This document shows, piece after piece, positions 18,300 through 27,441 of a stretch of 64,000 nt of DNA. The first letter of the stretch is position 1. Each line of letters opens with the position of its first letter. The DNA is from an uncultured Hyphomonadaceae bacterium (GTDB lineage: Bacteria; Pseudomonadota; Alphaproteobacteria; Caulobacterales; Hyphomonadaceae): assembly GCA_913057945.1 (NCBI GenBank), contig CAJXOF010000007.1, positions 1 to 64,000 of the forward strand, read 5' to 3'. Below the pieces are notes generated by a model. It was not told where the DNA came from, ran no database searches, and saw only the letters and a program-made list of their open reading frames with translations. Position numbers and translations under genes: made by a program.

Positions 18300-20072
18300 A
18301 TGAAGACCTTTTTCCTCTCCATGGCTGGCGCCCTCGCCGCCATGTTCATTTTCATCTTCCTGATGTTTTCTTTTCTCATGCTGCTCATTGTTGGGGCATC
18401 AAGCTCAAAACCTGAGCGCCCGGACTCTGTTGTCCTCTCTCTGGACCTGAATACGGAGTTCTCGGATCAGGCACCTACAGGCGGATTTGCCGCGCTGTCC
18501 GGCACGCCAGGCTTCATCGACTTGCTGACGAAGCTCAAGGCAGCCGAGACCGATGACCATGTGAAAGGCCTGTTCATCCGGGGCGCCTTTATCGGAACCG
18601 GCAGCGCACGTGCAGAGGAATTGCGCCAGGCGATCCAGAGCTTCCGTGACCAAGGCAAGTTTGTCATTGCGCATTCGCAAGGAACCCTCGGCGTTCGCGG
18701 CCCGTCAGCCTATTGGTCGATTTCTGCCGCCGACGAAATCTGGATGCAGCCGGGCTCCGACCTGGTCGTCCCGGGACTGACGTTCGAAACAGAGTTCTTC
18801 AAGGGCCTGTTCGACAAGATCGATGTAACCCCGGAAATCTACCCGTTCTACGAATACAAGAACGCCCCGAACTCCTACAACAAGACCGGCTATACCGAGC
18901 CTCACAAGGAAGCCCTCGCAACGCTGGCGGACTCCGTCTGGACCACCGCCCTGGGTGACATGGCGGCAGACCGGGGGCTCAACACGGATGCTGTTCGCAC
19001 CGCCCTTGAAAGCGGACCGATCCCGGCTGAGAAGGCTATCTTGCTGAAGCTGCTCGACAAGACCGGGTATCCGGAAGAAGCCTCGACGGCAGCACTTGAA
19101 CGCGCCGGCGATGACGCAGAACTTGTCGACCTCGCTTTCTACAGCGCGCCATCCCCAAGCCTGCGCGCACCGCAAATCGCGGTCGTCGGTGGTGAAGGCG
19201 CTGTTGTCACCGGCGGCGGAGAAGGCGACTCGCCCTTCTCCTCGCCGCCCGGCTTTGCGTCGGACAATATTGCCCGCGCCATTCTCGACGCCGGCAAGAA
19301 TGACAAGGTCAAGGCCATCATTTTCCGTGTCGACAGCCCCGGTGGCTCGCCCGTTGCGGCCGACCAGATCTGGAATGCCATCGAACGTGTGCAGGCTGAT
19401 GGCAAGCCGGTCATCGTATCCATGGGCTCGCTCGCCGCGTCCGGCGGGTATTATGTCTCGGCTGGTGCTGACTATATCATGGCCAACCGCGCCACCATCA
19501 CCGGCTCGATCGGCATCTATGGCGGCAAGTTCGCGGTGGAAGGCGGCCTTAACAAGCTCGGCATCACCTTTGACCGGGTGAGCGTTGGCGGTGAGTTCGC
19601 CGATGCCTATGGCGCAGACACGTTCACGGAAACGCAGGAAGCCGCGGTCAAAGACACGCTCAAACGCGGCTATGACCGTTTCCTCGGCATCGTCGCAGAC
19701 GGCCGTGGCATGACGTATGACGAAGTGCACGAGATCGCGCGTGGCCGTATCTGGAGCGGCGAAGATGCGCTCGAAGTGGGTCTGGTCGATGAGCTTGGCA
19801 CATTCATCGACGCTATCGAGAAAGCCAAGGAACTGGCCGACATCGACGCCGATGTGACGCCGCGACTGGTCTACTATCCGCATCGCCCAACAGGCCTTGA
19901 AGCCCTCGAAAACCTGTTCGGCGTGTCGGCCGAGGGCGCGGAAGCAGCCATCATGCTGAACCGTCTTGCCGGTGACCAGCACGTGCAGTCCCTCATGGAA
20001 CAGCTGGCAGCGGTAGAGGCCGTGAATTCCGGCCAGACCCAAGCTGTCATTCCCCGCTTCCGCGAGAGATAG
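18300..20072 (+). CDS. sppA: Signal peptide peptidase SppA, 67K type
   Basis: This 590-residue inner-membrane serine protease cleaves leftover signal peptides in the periplasm. It has an N-terminal membrane anchor (residues about 5-33) and the tandem-domain long form. The likely catalytic lysine is K187 (EYKNAPN) and the nucleophile S381 (AASGGYY), the positions expected for the E. coli-type Ser-Lys dyad. GGAG lies about 11 nt before the ATG. A terminator follows. Confidence 0.95.
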   Translation: MKTFFLSMAGALAAMFIFIFLMFSFLMLLIVGASSSKPERPDSVVLSLDLNTEFSDQAPTGGFAALSGTPGFIDLLTKLKAAETDDHVKGLFIRGAFIGTGSARAEELRQAIQSFRDQGKFVIAHSQGTLGVRGPSAYWSISAADEIWMQPGSDLVVPGLTFETEFFKGLFDKIDVTPEIYPFYEYKNAPNSYNKTGYTEPHKEALATLADSVWTTALGDMAADRGLNTDAVRTALESGPIPAEKAILLKLLDKTGYPEEASTAALERAGDDAELVDLAFYSAPSPSLRAPQIAVVGGEGAVVTGGGEGDSPFSSPPGFASDNIARAILDAGKNDKVKAIIFRVDSPGGSPVAADQIWNAIERVQADGKPVIVSMGSLAASGGYYVSAGADYIMANRATITGSIGIYGGKFAVEGGLNKLGITFDRVSVGGEFADAYGADTFTETQEAAVKDTLKRGYDRFLGIVADGRGMTYDEVHEIARGRIWSGEDALEVGLVDELGTFIDAIEKAKELADIDADVTPRLVYYPHRPTGLEALENLFGVSAEGAEAAIMLNRLAGDQHVQSLMEQLAAVEAVNSGQTQAVIPRFRER

Positions 20073-20096
20073 CCTCTGTTACCTTTGGATTGATCG

Positions 20097-20125
20097 AGGC
20101 CCTCTGGGGACGGAGGGCCTTTTTC
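20097..20125 (+). terminator. Terminator after sppA
   Basis: An 8-bp stem (AGGCCCTC with GAGGGCCT) with an 8-nt loop is followed by a T-run, 25 nt after the sppA stop. It also lies just beyond the convergent pseudouridine synthase gene. Confidence 0.85.
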
Positions 20126-20134
20126 TTTGCCGGT

Positions 20135-20863
20135 CTACTCCGGTAGTTGAAGTCCGAGCTGTGCCGCCCATTCAGCAAAGGCGGTGGGCACGGGCACCCT
20201 GAATGTCTGCCGTCCCTGGTCGGGGAGCGCAATCTCCAGCGATCGCGCATGAAGCATCAGCCGATCGGCCGAGCGCGCGCCTGATCCGTACAGATGATCT
20301 CCCATGATTGGGCACCCGACCCCCATCAAATGGGCACGGATCTGGTGCGTCCGTCCGGTCTCCGGTTTCAGCTCGAATACAGCATGGTCGTTCTGGCGCG
20401 ACAGGATACGCCAGCGCGTGACCGCGTCCTGACAACCCTTGCGCCCCGCCTTGGCGATCAACATGCGTGGCCGCCCACCTTCTTCAACCTTCACAAGTGG
20501 CTGGTCGAAGACGCCCGCATCACTCTCGGGCAAGCGGCCGCTGGCAATCGCGAGATAGGTTTTGCTGGCGCGACGGGAGGCGAACTCATCTGACAGGAAG
20601 GCCGCCGCCGGCTTGGTTCGCGCGACAATGATGACACCGGACGTGCCCCGGTCGAGCCGATGGACCAGACGCGGCTTCTTGCCATTCGATTTCGCAAACG
20701 CGACGAGCAAGTCATCCAGTGATTGGGACACCCCGCCTCCGCCCTGAACGGCAAGCCCGGAGGGCTTATCGAATACGATGACCTGACTGTCCTCATATAT
20801 AACGAGACCCTGCGCATAAGCGCGGTCTTCCAAACTGATGTCGGGGAGCGGACGGTTTCTCAT
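20135..20863 (-). CDS. RluA-family pseudouridine synthase
   Basis: This 242-residue enzyme isomerises uridine to pseudouridine in RNA. The catalytic motif HRLDRGTSG places the nucleophile at D71; GRTHQIRAHL and GDHLYG are also present. There is no N-terminal S4 domain, so it is a short RluA/RluC-type enzyme whose target (23S rRNA or tRNA) cannot be fixed from sequence. It begins 3 nt after rarA ends and is co-transcribed with it. Confidence 0.92.
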   Translation of the reverse strand: MRNRPLPDISLEDRAYAQGLVIYEDSQVIVFDKPSGLAVQGGGGVSQSLDDLLVAFAKSNGKKPRLVHRLDRGTSGVIIVARTKPAAAFLSDEFASRRASKTYLAIASGRLPESDAGVFDQPLVKVEEGGRPRMLIAKAGRKGCQDAVTRWRILSRQNDHAVFELKPETGRTHQIRAHLMGVGCPIMGDHLYGSGARSADRLMLHARSLEIALPDQGRQTFRVPVPTAFAEWAAQLGLQLPE

Positions 20864-20866
20864 GAA

Positions 20867-22174
20867 TCAGCGTCGGTTCCGGTTTCGAATTTCCGCGACA
20901 TATTTCATGCGCTCCATGACAGCGCGCTCCCGGCCATGTCCTTTTGGTTCGTAGAAGACGGGGCGCTCCATGTCGTCCGGAAAATAATTCTGCCCGGAGA
21001 CGCCTTCCTCCGTATCATGATCGTAGATGTATCCATCGCCATAGCCCTGGTCCTTCATCATGCCGGTGGGGGCATTGAGGATCGATTTGGGCGGCATCAG
21101 GCTGCCGGTCTCACGTGCGGCCGCACGCGCCTTCTTCAGCGCCATGTAGGATGCGTTCGATTTGGGCGCTGTCGCGAGGTGCACGACGCAATGCGCCAGG
21201 GGGATCAACCCCTCAGGTTCGCCAAGGCGCTCGTACGCCCGCGCCGCTTCGCCTGCGACCATCATGGCCGTGGGGTCAGCAAGCCCAATATCCTCGCTGG
21301 CCATCACGACCAGTCGGCGCGCGAGAAACCGCGGGTCTTCCCCGCCCTCCAGCATCCGGGCGAACCAGTACATCGCCGCATCCGGATCTGACCCGCGCAC
21401 AGACTTATGGAGTGCCGAAATGAGATTATAATGACCCTCGCCCGACTTGTCGTAGGCTGGGGCTCGCTTCTGTAGAGCGGCCGACATGGCTTCTACCGAC
21501 AGGGGCTCCCCTTTCCCTGCGAAGGTGTAGACCTGTTCAACAAGGTTCAGAAGGTAGCGCCCGTCCCCGTCGGCCATGTCGATCAGCGCCGCGCGCGCCG
21601 CAGGCACCACGGGCAGCATCTGCCCCTCCATGGTCTCGGCCCGGTCGATCAGCAGGCCAAGTCCGCCCTCATCGAGCCGTCTCAGCACCATGACCTGGCA
21701 GCGCGACAGGAGGGCGCCATTGATCTCGAAGCTGGGGTTTTCGGTGGTGGCCCCAACCAGCGTTACGATCCCACCTTCCACGAATGGCAGGAAACCGTCC
21801 TGTTGCGCTTTGTTGAACCGGTGAATCTCGTCAACGAACAGCAAGGTGCCCTTCCCCGTCGATCGACGCGCCTCGGCCCGCTCAAAGGCCGCGCGCAAAT
21901 CCTTCACGCCTGAAAAGATGGCGCTAATGGCTTCGAATTCGAGGTCCGTTTCACTCGCGAGGAGCCGCGCAATCGTTGTCTTCCCCACGCCGGGCGGCCC
22001 CCAGAAGATAATGGAGGACAGCCGCCCTGCCTCCAGCATGCGCCGCAACGGACCGTCGGGTCCGAGCAGGTGATCCTGCCCGACCACATCGGAGAGGGTT
22101 TGCGGGCGCAACCGATCAGCCAATGGCTGAGGGGCACCTTCAGAGAGGCCGGAGGCAGAGAAAAGATCGTTCAT
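20867..22174 (-). CDS. rarA: Replication-associated recombination protein RarA (MgsA)
   Basis: This 435-residue AAA+ ATPase of the clamp-loader family acts at stalled forks. It has Walker A GPPGVGKTT, Walker B LFVDEIHRFNKAQQD, a sensor ATTENPSFEINGALLSRC and the C-terminal tetramerisation region (DPDAAMYWFARMLEGGEDPRF). Length is normal. The pseudouridine synthase follows with a 3-nt gap. The 59-bp divergent region to the dioxygenase gene must hold both promoters. Confidence 0.96.
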   Translation of the reverse strand: MNDLFSASGLSEGAPQPLADRLRPQTLSDVVGQDHLLGPDGPLRRMLEAGRLSSIIFWGPPGVGKTTIARLLASETDLEFEAISAIFSGVKDLRAAFERAEARRSTGKGTLLFVDEIHRFNKAQQDGFLPFVEGGIVTLVGATTENPSFEINGALLSRCQVMVLRRLDEGGLGLLIDRAETMEGQMLPVVPAARAALIDMADGDGRYLLNLVEQVYTFAGKGEPLSVEAMSAALQKRAPAYDKSGEGHYNLISALHKSVRGSDPDAAMYWFARMLEGGEDPRFLARRLVVMASEDIGLADPTAMMVAGEAARAYERLGEPEGLIPLAHCVVHLATAPKSNASYMALKKARAAARETGSLMPPKSILNAPTGMMKDQGYGDGYIYDHDTEEGVSGQNYFPDDMERPVFYEPKGHGRERAVMERMKYVAEIRNRNRR

Positions 22175-22233
22175 GGGCCCGTTCTAGGCGTGATTGCAGG
22201 GCGTGATAAGGTGCCAAGTGGAGGAGACACAAA

Positions 22234-23076
22234 ATGACACTGGAGATCACACCATCGGGACAGGCGTGCGGCGCTGAAATTCGCGGCGTTGACTTGACCG
22301 CCCCACTTGATGCCGAGACCATTGCGGATATTCGCGCCGCCTGGCTGGACCATCAGGTCCTGTCCTTTCCGGACCAGGAGATGAGCGACGCAGACCTCGA
22401 GCGCTTCACCTTGTATTTCGGACCTTTTGGCGACGATCCGTTCATCGCGCCCATTCCCGGCCATGAGCACATCATCGCAGTTCAGCGCGCGGCCGAAGAG
22501 ACCGCACCGATCTTCGCTGAAAGCTGGCACACCGATTGGAGTTTCCAGCCCGAGCCCCCAAGCGGAACCTGCCTGTTCGGCATTACCATTCCGCCGCAGG
22601 GAGGCGACACGCTGTTTGCCAATCAGTATCTGGCGCTCGAACAGATGCCGGCCGGGTTACGCGGGAAGCTGGAAGGCCGGAAGGCAATACATTCGGCCAA
22701 AAACGCCTATGCTCCAGGCGGCATGTATGGGGACAGCGACATGGCAAACGGCCGCAGCATGACGATCATCGCCTCGTCCGAAGCTGAAGCTGTACACCTG
22801 CACGACATCATTCGCGTCCATCCTGAGACTGGTCGTGAAAGCGTGTTCGGCACAGCAGGCTACATAACGGGATTTGACGGCATGACGCCGGAAGATGGGT
22901 GGGAATTGCTCACTGAACTCTACCGCTGGCAGACCCGTCCTGAATTCCAGTACCGCCAAGCATGGCAGGAAAACATGCTGGTCATGTGGGACAATCGTTG
23001 TCTGCTCCACATGGCGACTGGCGGGTATCCTGGCCATGATCGTCTGTTGCACCGCACAACAATTGGCGCCGCCTGA
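22234..23076 (+). CDS. TauD/TfdA-family 2-oxoglutarate dioxygenase
   Basis: This 280-residue Fe(II)/2-oxoglutarate-dependent dioxygenase has the iron ligands H99 and D101 in WHTDWSF, a distal ligand H259 in DNRCLLH, and R274 for 2-oxoglutarate. These positions nearly match E. coli TauD. The C-terminus stops shortly after R274, slightly earlier than TauD. GGAGGAG precedes the ATG at 22234. The substrate (taurine, alkyl sulfonate, aryloxyalkanoate or other) is not deducible; no sulfonate transporter is adjacent. Confidence 0.9.
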   Translation: MTLEITPSGQACGAEIRGVDLTAPLDAETIADIRAAWLDHQVLSFPDQEMSDADLERFTLYFGPFGDDPFIAPIPGHEHIIAVQRAAEETAPIFAESWHTDWSFQPEPPSGTCLFGITIPPQGGDTLFANQYLALEQMPAGLRGKLEGRKAIHSAKNAYAPGGMYGDSDMANGRSMTIIASSEAEAVHLHDIIRVHPETGRESVFGTAGYITGFDGMTPEDGWELLTELYRWQTRPEFQYRQAWQENMLVMWDNRCLLHMATGGYPGHDRLLHRTTIGAA

Positions 23077-23133
23077 CCGCTAGCCGCCCGCCCTTTTCAC
23101 ACGTATTGTGCAAAGAAAAACCGGGAGGAAAGC

Positions 23134-24399
23134 ATGGCCGATACAGAGTATGAGGCGAAAGGCACGGTCCCAGATCCCTGGAGCCTGCCACTGGAGACTT
23201 TCGATGTTTCGAAAGCAGAGATTTTCCAGAACAATATGCAAGGTGAGTATTTCCGGCGATTGCGCAAGGAAGCGCCTGTCCACTACTGCCCGGAAAGTTC
23301 GGTAGGCGCGTATTGGTCCGTCACGAAGTATCATGACATCATTGCGGTCGACTCCAATCACAAAGCCTTCTCGTCCGAACCGAGCATCGTGATCGGCGAT
23401 CCGAGCGACAATTTCCAGCCGCCCATGTTCATTGCAATGGACCCGCCGCTGCATGACATCCAGCGCAAGGTGGCCCAACCGGCCGTCGCCCCTACCCAGC
23501 TGTCAGAGCTGGAAGACCTGATCCGTCAGCGAGTTTGCGCCATCCTGGACAGTTTGCCAGTCGGCGAGGAATTCAACTGGGTCGACAAGGTCTCAATAGA
23601 ACTGACCACTCAGATGCTGGCAACGCTGTTCGACTTCCCCTTCGAAGACCGTCATCTCCTGCCCTTCTGGTCAGATGTTGCAACAACCAGCGACGCTGTC
23701 GGCATTGTCGGTACAGACATGGAATGGCGGATGAAGCATTTGAACGAATGCGTCGCTTATTTCACCCAACTATGGCGCGAACGTGCCGCCCAGCCCCGCA
23801 AGTTCGATTTCATTTCCCTCCTGGCCCATGGCGAGGACACCAAGGATATGGCGGATAATCCGATCGAGCTGCTCGGCAATTTGATGCTGCTTATCGTCGG
23901 CGGCAATGACACAACGCGCAACTCGATCTCCGGCGGTGTCTACTTCCTGAACCAGTTCCCGGAAGAATATGACAAGCTGCGCGCGGACCCATCCCTGGTG
24001 CCGAACATGGTCTCGGAAATCATCCGCTATCAGACACCTCTGGCGCATATGCGACGCATTGCAACCGAGGACACCAAACTTGGTGGCCAGACGATCCGCA
24101 AGGGCGACAAGGTGGTGATGTGGTACGCCTCCGGCAATCGCGATGAAGAGGTGATCGAAGATCCGGATGCCTTCCGTATCGACCGGGAAAATGCCCGCCG
24201 TCACCTGTCCTTCGGCTTCGGCATTCACCGGTGCATGGGCAATCGCGTTGCTGAAATGCAGCTCCGCATCCTATGGGAAGAGATCCTGAACCGGTTCGAC
24301 CGGGTCGAAGTGACCGGCGAGCCGACACGCGTCCTGTCCAATTTCGTGCTCGGATACGAGCAATTGCCGGTTATCCTGCATCCCCGACAAGAGAGTTAA
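23134..24399 (+). CDS. Cytochrome P450, CYP153-like alkane hydroxylase
   Basis: This 421-residue soluble P450 has the haem-thiolate loop FGFGIHRCMGN with C367, I-helix GGNDTT (256-261) and the ExxR pair E295/R298. The stretches NLMLLIVGGNDTTRNSISGG and YQTPLAHMRR closely resemble CYP153 enzymes, which hydroxylate the terminal carbon of medium-chain alkanes and fatty acids. GGGAGGA precedes the ATG at 23134. No ferredoxin or ferredoxin reductase gene is adjacent, so redox partners must come from elsewhere. The subfamily call is from remembered motifs. Confidence 0.88.
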   Translation: MADTEYEAKGTVPDPWSLPLETFDVSKAEIFQNNMQGEYFRRLRKEAPVHYCPESSVGAYWSVTKYHDIIAVDSNHKAFSSEPSIVIGDPSDNFQPPMFIAMDPPLHDIQRKVAQPAVAPTQLSELEDLIRQRVCAILDSLPVGEEFNWVDKVSIELTTQMLATLFDFPFEDRHLLPFWSDVATTSDAVGIVGTDMEWRMKHLNECVAYFTQLWRERAAQPRKFDFISLLAHGEDTKDMADNPIELLGNLMLLIVGGNDTTRNSISGGVYFLNQFPEEYDKLRADPSLVPNMVSEIIRYQTPLAHMRRIATEDTKLGGQTIRKGDKVVMWYASGNRDEEVIEDPDAFRIDRENARRHLSFGFGIHRCMGNRVAEMQLRILWEEILNRFDRVEVTGEPTRVLSNFVLGYEQLPVILHPRQES

Positions 24400-24550
24400 A
24401 CGCCTGTCATCCAAGCAAAAATGCCCGAGAACCATGCCCCGGGCCACCGAGTTCAAATGCCGACTGCACGGATAATCGACTTGTGACGTAATTCATGCCT
24501 TATGATTTGCACATACGCAGAAAGCGTCGGCCTCCAAGGGTATATTTGTC

Positions 24551-25939
24551 ATGTTTTCAGACACGAAAAACGGCCCCGTTCTGGTTCTTGAACTGAATGA
24601 GCTCTGCCCTCCCATCCTTGATCGCATGATGGCAGCTGGCGAGCTGCCAAATTTCAAGACGTTGCATGACAGTTCTGATGTGTACGTCACACATACCGAC
24701 GACCCAACTCTTGAGCCTTGGGTGCAATGGCCGACCTTCCACACCGGACAGACCGAAAGCGTACATGGCGCAACAGAACTCGACGAAGGTCATCTGATCC
24801 AGACACCGCGGGTCTGGGATGCGCTGGCCGAAGAAGGTATAGACAGCATCGTGTTCGGGTCCATGAATGCCGACACCGCCCATAAGGACACCGTATTCCT
24901 GGTTCCAGATCCTTGGTCCGCCGGGGTTAGCCCGAGCGCCCCCGCTTACGCGGCATTTCACAAATTCATCAGCTTCCATGTTGCGGAACACACCAATCCC
25001 AATGCCAGGCCGACCCGCGCCGACGCCATGAACTTCATGAAGTTCATGCTGGGCCATGGCTTGTCACTCCACACCATCACCAAGGCAGTGAACCAGATTG
25101 CCGGAGAGAAAACTTCCTCAGGTGACCGGAAGTGGCGACGCGCGCTCGTTCTCGACCTGCTGATGTGGGACGTCTTCGAGAATACATGGTCCAAACGACG
25201 CCCGCGCTTTGCGACCTATTTCGCCAACTCCACCGCCTATCTCCAACATCGCTACTGGCGACACATGCAACCTGATGTGTACCAGGTGAAACCCTCTGAC
25301 ACGGAAATGCAGAATTACGGCAACGCAATTGAGGATTCATACCGACATATGGATTCTATCATCGGCAAGGCGTTCAACATGGTCGGACCGACTGGCCGGA
25401 TTGTTCTGGCCACCGCTCTCAGCCAGGAAGCCAATACGCGCTACGAGCATATTGGCGGCAAATTCGTCTATCGCGCCCATAGTTTCAAAGACCTGTTCGC
25501 GTGGGCTGGCGGCCCGCAACCCGCCAGCTTCGAGCCTGTCATGACCCATCAAGCCTGGGCAACCTTCACCTCCGAGGACGCTGCGATTGAAGCCGAGGCC
25601 ACGCTTGAAGCGTTGCAGTCAAATGGCAAGACGATCATGGAGTGGCGTCGAACCGCTAACCGGATCATGTTTTGGTGTGGTCTGATTTCGAAAACCGAGC
25701 CAGGCTTCGAGATCACCAATGCGCGCACCGGTGATCGCAAGGTATTCGATGATCTCTTCATGCTGGTGGGCCAGGTAAACAATTCCCAGCACAGCCGTGA
25801 CGGCGCCTTTTGGGTGCAAACTGCGGACGGCAGCGCGACTCGCCATACTAACAAGCTGCCCCTGGAAAACGCCTACAGCATCATGATGGACATGTTCAAA
25901 GGCACCGCCAACTCGGCCTCCCAAGTAGCGGCAGAATAG
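24551..25939 (+). CDS. Alkaline-phosphatase-fold protein, variant metal site
   Basis: This 462-residue protein has the type I phosphodiesterase/alkaline phosphatase superfamily outline: a VLVLELNEL strand (10-18), a nucleophile-like region EPWVQWPTFHTG (55-66) and a GSMNAD loop. The usual first metal-binding Asp in the opening strand is replaced by Glu/Asn, and I find no SDHG-type ligand pair near residues 280-300. It may be a hydrolase with an altered metal site or a non-catalytic relative. AAGGG stands 11 nt upstream of the ATG. It follows the P450 gene by 151 nt. Function unknown. Confidence 0.7.
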   Translation: MFSDTKNGPVLVLELNELCPPILDRMMAAGELPNFKTLHDSSDVYVTHTDDPTLEPWVQWPTFHTGQTESVHGATELDEGHLIQTPRVWDALAEEGIDSIVFGSMNADTAHKDTVFLVPDPWSAGVSPSAPAYAAFHKFISFHVAEHTNPNARPTRADAMNFMKFMLGHGLSLHTITKAVNQIAGEKTSSGDRKWRRALVLDLLMWDVFENTWSKRRPRFATYFANSTAYLQHRYWRHMQPDVYQVKPSDTEMQNYGNAIEDSYRHMDSIIGKAFNMVGPTGRIVLATALSQEANTRYEHIGGKFVYRAHSFKDLFAWAGGPQPASFEPVMTHQAWATFTSEDAAIEAEATLEALQSNGKTIMEWRRTANRIMFWCGLISKTEPGFEITNARTGDRKVFDDLFMLVGQVNNSQHSRDGAFWVQTADGSATRHTNKLPLENAYSIMMDMFKGTANSASQVAAE

Positions 25940-25948
25940 AGCAAAAGC

Positions 25949-27373
25949 CTAAAGTCTGACGGTTCCCCGAACGACGCGGCCATTGCGCTCTATCTCGATA
26001 TCCCAGCTGCTTTCTTTCCCAGCCGAGAGGGCGGATTTCAGTTCATCCACAGTCTTGGTCTGCACTCCGTTTACAGATCGGACAATATCGCCAGGCCGGA
26101 AGAAATTGCGGGCGATCGAACGACGCATCACGGAATGAACGTAGATACCTGAGCCTTTCTGGAAGGGGTCGAGCCCGTTTTCTTCCGCAAGACGCGGCGA
26201 CAACTCCACGACCCGGGCGCCTGAAAAAGCGGTACGCCCGTCAAGCAGGACAATATCGGCTTCGCGCGCCCCCGGAGGCGGCTCAACCGTAACTCCAATA
26301 TTCTGGGTCTTGCCGCCTCTCAAGACGGTCAGGAAGGCTTCGTCTCCTGGGCTGCGAACAGCGGCGAGAAATTTCAGACCTTTTTCGTCGAACACTTCGC
26401 GGCCATCAATTGCCGTGACGAGATCGCCCCGGCGCAGGCCGGACCGGTCGGCCGGGCCATCATCATAGACTTCCGTCACCATGACACCGACGGGACGGTC
26501 CAGCCCCTGCGCCTTGGCAATGTCATAACTGACCGATTGCGCCGCCAGCCCGAGCCAGGGGCGCACAAACGTGCCCTCATTCATCGCGGCATCGACGACG
26601 CGCTTCACCATCTCGGCCGGAATGGCAAAGCCGATTCCGTTGGACCCGCCAGACCGGGAGAAGATCGCGGTGTTGACGCCAACCAGCTCGCCTTTCGTGT
26701 TCACGAGCGCGCCACCGGAATTGCCCGGATTTACTGCCGCGTCCGTCTGAAGAAAGAAGGCATAATCTGAAATGCCGACATCGGTGCGGGCCGTTGCGGA
26801 AATAATCCCGCTGGTCACTGTCTGGCCGACGCCAAAGGGATTGCCAATGGCGAGGACGAGATCACCCACTTCCGCGGCGCGCGTGTCTGCATAGGGCAGA
26901 ATCGGCAGGACAGCGCCCTCCGTGTCGATCTTCAGGACGGCAAGGTCCGTCCGCTCATCCGCAAGCACGAGTTCGGCCGGATATTCCCGGCGGTCGCTGA
27001 GAACCACACGGAACGTGTCGGCCCCGTCAATAACATGATTGTTGGTCACGATGACGCCATCCGATCCGACGATCACACCGGACCCGAGCGAGTTTTGCCG
27101 GCGTTGCTTCGGAATCGCATCGCCGAAGAACAATTGCTCCATCGGGGACACGCGGTTGGCGACCATGCGCTCAGTGAAGACGTTGACCACTGCGGGCGAG
27201 GCTTCTCTTACAAGCGGGGCAAAGCTGAGGTCGATTTCCGCCTGTGACTGCGGCAAGCGTTGGGCGTGAGCGAAGAGCGGCATGAACGCCACGACAAGCA
27301 GGGCCAGAACCGAAAGCCCGGCGATCACCAGGAACTTCGAAACGTGTTTTGTCATGCGGAGTGTATGGATCAT
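25949..27373 (-). CDS. HtrA/DegP-type periplasmic serine protease
   Basis: This protein of about 474 residues degrades misfolded envelope proteins. From the ATG at 27373 the order is signal anchor (MTKHVSKFLVIAGLSVLALL to AHAQ), a trypsin-like domain with triad H113 (NNHVIDG), D143 (ERTDLAV) and S219 (NPGNSGGAL), then two PDZ domains. A second ATG at 27355 starts exactly at the signal peptide and is equally possible; neither has a clear Shine-Dalgarno. It is transcribed opposite the alkaline-phosphatase-fold gene and ends 9 nt from it. Confidence 0.93.
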   Translation of the reverse strand: MIHTLRMTKHVSKFLVIAGLSVLALLVVAFMPLFAHAQRLPQSQAEIDLSFAPLVREASPAVVNVFTERMVANRVSPMEQLFFGDAIPKQRRQNSLGSGVIVGSDGVIVTNNHVIDGADTFRVVLSDRREYPAELVLADERTDLAVLKIDTEGAVLPILPYADTRAAEVGDLVLAIGNPFGVGQTVTSGIISATARTDVGISDYAFFLQTDAAVNPGNSGGALVNTKGELVGVNTAIFSRSGGSNGIGFAIPAEMVKRVVDAAMNEGTFVRPWLGLAAQSVSYDIAKAQGLDRPVGVMVTEVYDDGPADRSGLRRGDLVTAIDGREVFDEKGLKFLAAVRSPGDEAFLTVLRGGKTQNIGVTVEPPPGAREADIVLLDGRTAFSGARVVELSPRLAEENGLDPFQKGSGIYVHSVMRRSIARNFFRPGDIVRSVNGVQTKTVDELKSALSAGKESSWDIEIERNGRVVRGTVRL

Positions 27374-27441
27374 GAGTATGGCTCTATTGCGGCGTGAAGC
27401 GGGACGCAATTCCTTCAATCATGACAAATCAGTGAGTTTTT

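Noticed and set aside
18705..20042. 445-codon minus-strand open frame
   Set aside because: Antisense to sppA, whose catalytic residues and membrane anchor are clear.
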